This document shows, piece after piece, positions 40,076 to 40,602 of a stretch of DNA of 40,602 nucleotides; the stretch's first letter is position 1, and each line of letters starts with the position of its first letter. Source of the stretch: a virus; IMG/VR virus record IMGVR_UViG_3300042460_002243, positions 1 through 40,602 of that record; one strand, given 5' to 3'. Position numbers and translations under genes: made by a program. The notes under the pieces were generated by a model. That model searched no databases. It saw nothing but the letters and a program-made list of their open reading frames with translations, and was not told the DNA's origin.

Positions 40076-40602
40076 TGTCTCAATCGCTGGTTTTCCACAT
40101 CGACCGGTCGGAAGTGGATGCCTGGTTCCGCCGAGTCCACCAGCTGACGCAGGACGCCTCCGACCTGATGCGGGGCATCGAGGGTGTGCTGCTGGACGAA
40201 ACCGAGCAGGCCTTCGAAACCGAAAGCGACCCGGCCACAGGCGTTCCCTGGGCCGATCTGGCGGCCAGCACCATCGAATCCAGGACAGCCTCAGGCCATT
40301 GGCCGGGCAAAATCATGCAGCGCAGCGGCCAGCTCGCCGCCAGCTACGTGACGGACTCCGGCCCGGATTACTCGCGGATCGGCAGCAGCAAGGCCCAGGC
40401 CGCAATCCAGAACCTGGGCGGCAAGACCAAGCCGCACAAGATCGCCCCCAGGAACAAGAAGGCCCTGGCGTTCGGCGGGGGTATTTATCGAGAGGTGCAG
40501 CACCCTGGATCGGTGCTGCCAGCCAGGCCGCAGATGGGCATTTCCGAACGAGGCCGCGACGACATCGGCGCGCTGCTCGACAGCTATCTGGGGCGCCGTT
40601 GA
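40075..40602 (+). CDS. G: Virion morphogenesis / tail completion protein G (gp31-like)
   Basis: A 175-residue protein of the Phage_tail_S / Mu gpG family: DLMRGIEGVLLDETEQAFETESDP, GVPWADLAASTIESR, MQRSGQLAASYVTDSG and the ending RPQMGISERGRDDIGALLDSYL. It joins heads to tails. GGAGG lies 6 nt before the ATG. In Mu it is followed by I; here the window ends with its stop codon. Confidence 0.92.
   Translation: MSQSLVFHIDRSEVDAWFRRVHQLTQDASDLMRGIEGVLLDETEQAFETESDPATGVPWADLAASTIESRTASGHWPGKIMQRSGQLAASYVTDSGPDYSRIGSSKAQAAIQNLGGKTKPHKIAPRNKKALAFGGGIYREVQHPGSVLPARPQMGISERGRDDIGALLDSYLGRR

Noticed and set aside
1-40602. Phage ends (TG...CA), target duplications, tRNA genes
   Set aside because: The window starts and stops exactly at coding ends; no flanking host DNA and no tRNA-like sequence could be seen.

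Overview
The window is a nearly complete transposable (Mu/BcepMu-like) phage or prophage of a high-GC proteobacterium. A gammaproteobacterium of the Pseudomonas/Xanthomonadaceae type is my best guess, from the GC-rich third positions, the type of holin and the Fur-box-like sequences; the host is not proven. A DDE transposase with its B-type ATPase, a Ner-like regulator, an S24-type repressor, a Mor activator and a full set of Mu-type head and contractile-tail genes are all present. No host gene, tRNA, integrase, DNA invertase or mom-like gene was seen. The window starts and ends exactly at gene ends, so the phage termini and the host junctions are not visible.

Layout. A 42-bp divergent switch at 30339-30380 with an 18-bp palindromic operator separates two arms. 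Leftward (minus strand) come ner (30338), two small genes, a leader gene carrying two Fur-box-like repeats, transposase A and B (28274-25645), a run of small early proteins, a DUF5131 protein and a cytosine-C5 methyltransferase (24063-22085), a DUF3164 protein, a Lar-like zinc protein, gp16 and Mor (18388-17966), closed by a strong terminator. The minus strand then continues directly with a second operon, protease/scaffold I, decoration protein, major capsid, gp35-38, sheath, tube, tail chaperone with frameshift, tape measure, N, P, gp45-48 and tail fibre (17883 to 1). Rightward (plus strand) come the repressor, an exported protein coupled to it, a small gene, then lysis genes (32032-33674), DUF1804 small-terminase-like protein, large terminase, portal, F and G (to 40602).

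Two things stand out at the whole-window scale. First, the virion genes are split. In Mu and BcepMu, G is followed by I on the same strand; here G ends the right arm and I begins a left arm on the opposite strand, with the whole early/lysogeny block between them. Second, the first gene of each late arm (lysozyme on plus, protease on minus) is preceded by the same promoter-like element with a shared 14-base core, placed exactly 30 nt from each ATG and just behind a stem-loop. This suggests that one activator, most likely Mor, switches on both late arms together, and it argues that the split is real rather than an assembly error.

Accessory features include a baseplate protein gp46 extended by six 25-residue repeats, a 705-residue tail protein with three SPRY-like domains inserted between gp46 and gp47, an anti-restriction type cassette in the early arm, and a secreted protein likely made in the lysogen. 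Family names are from memory of conserved sequence patterns; no database search was run.
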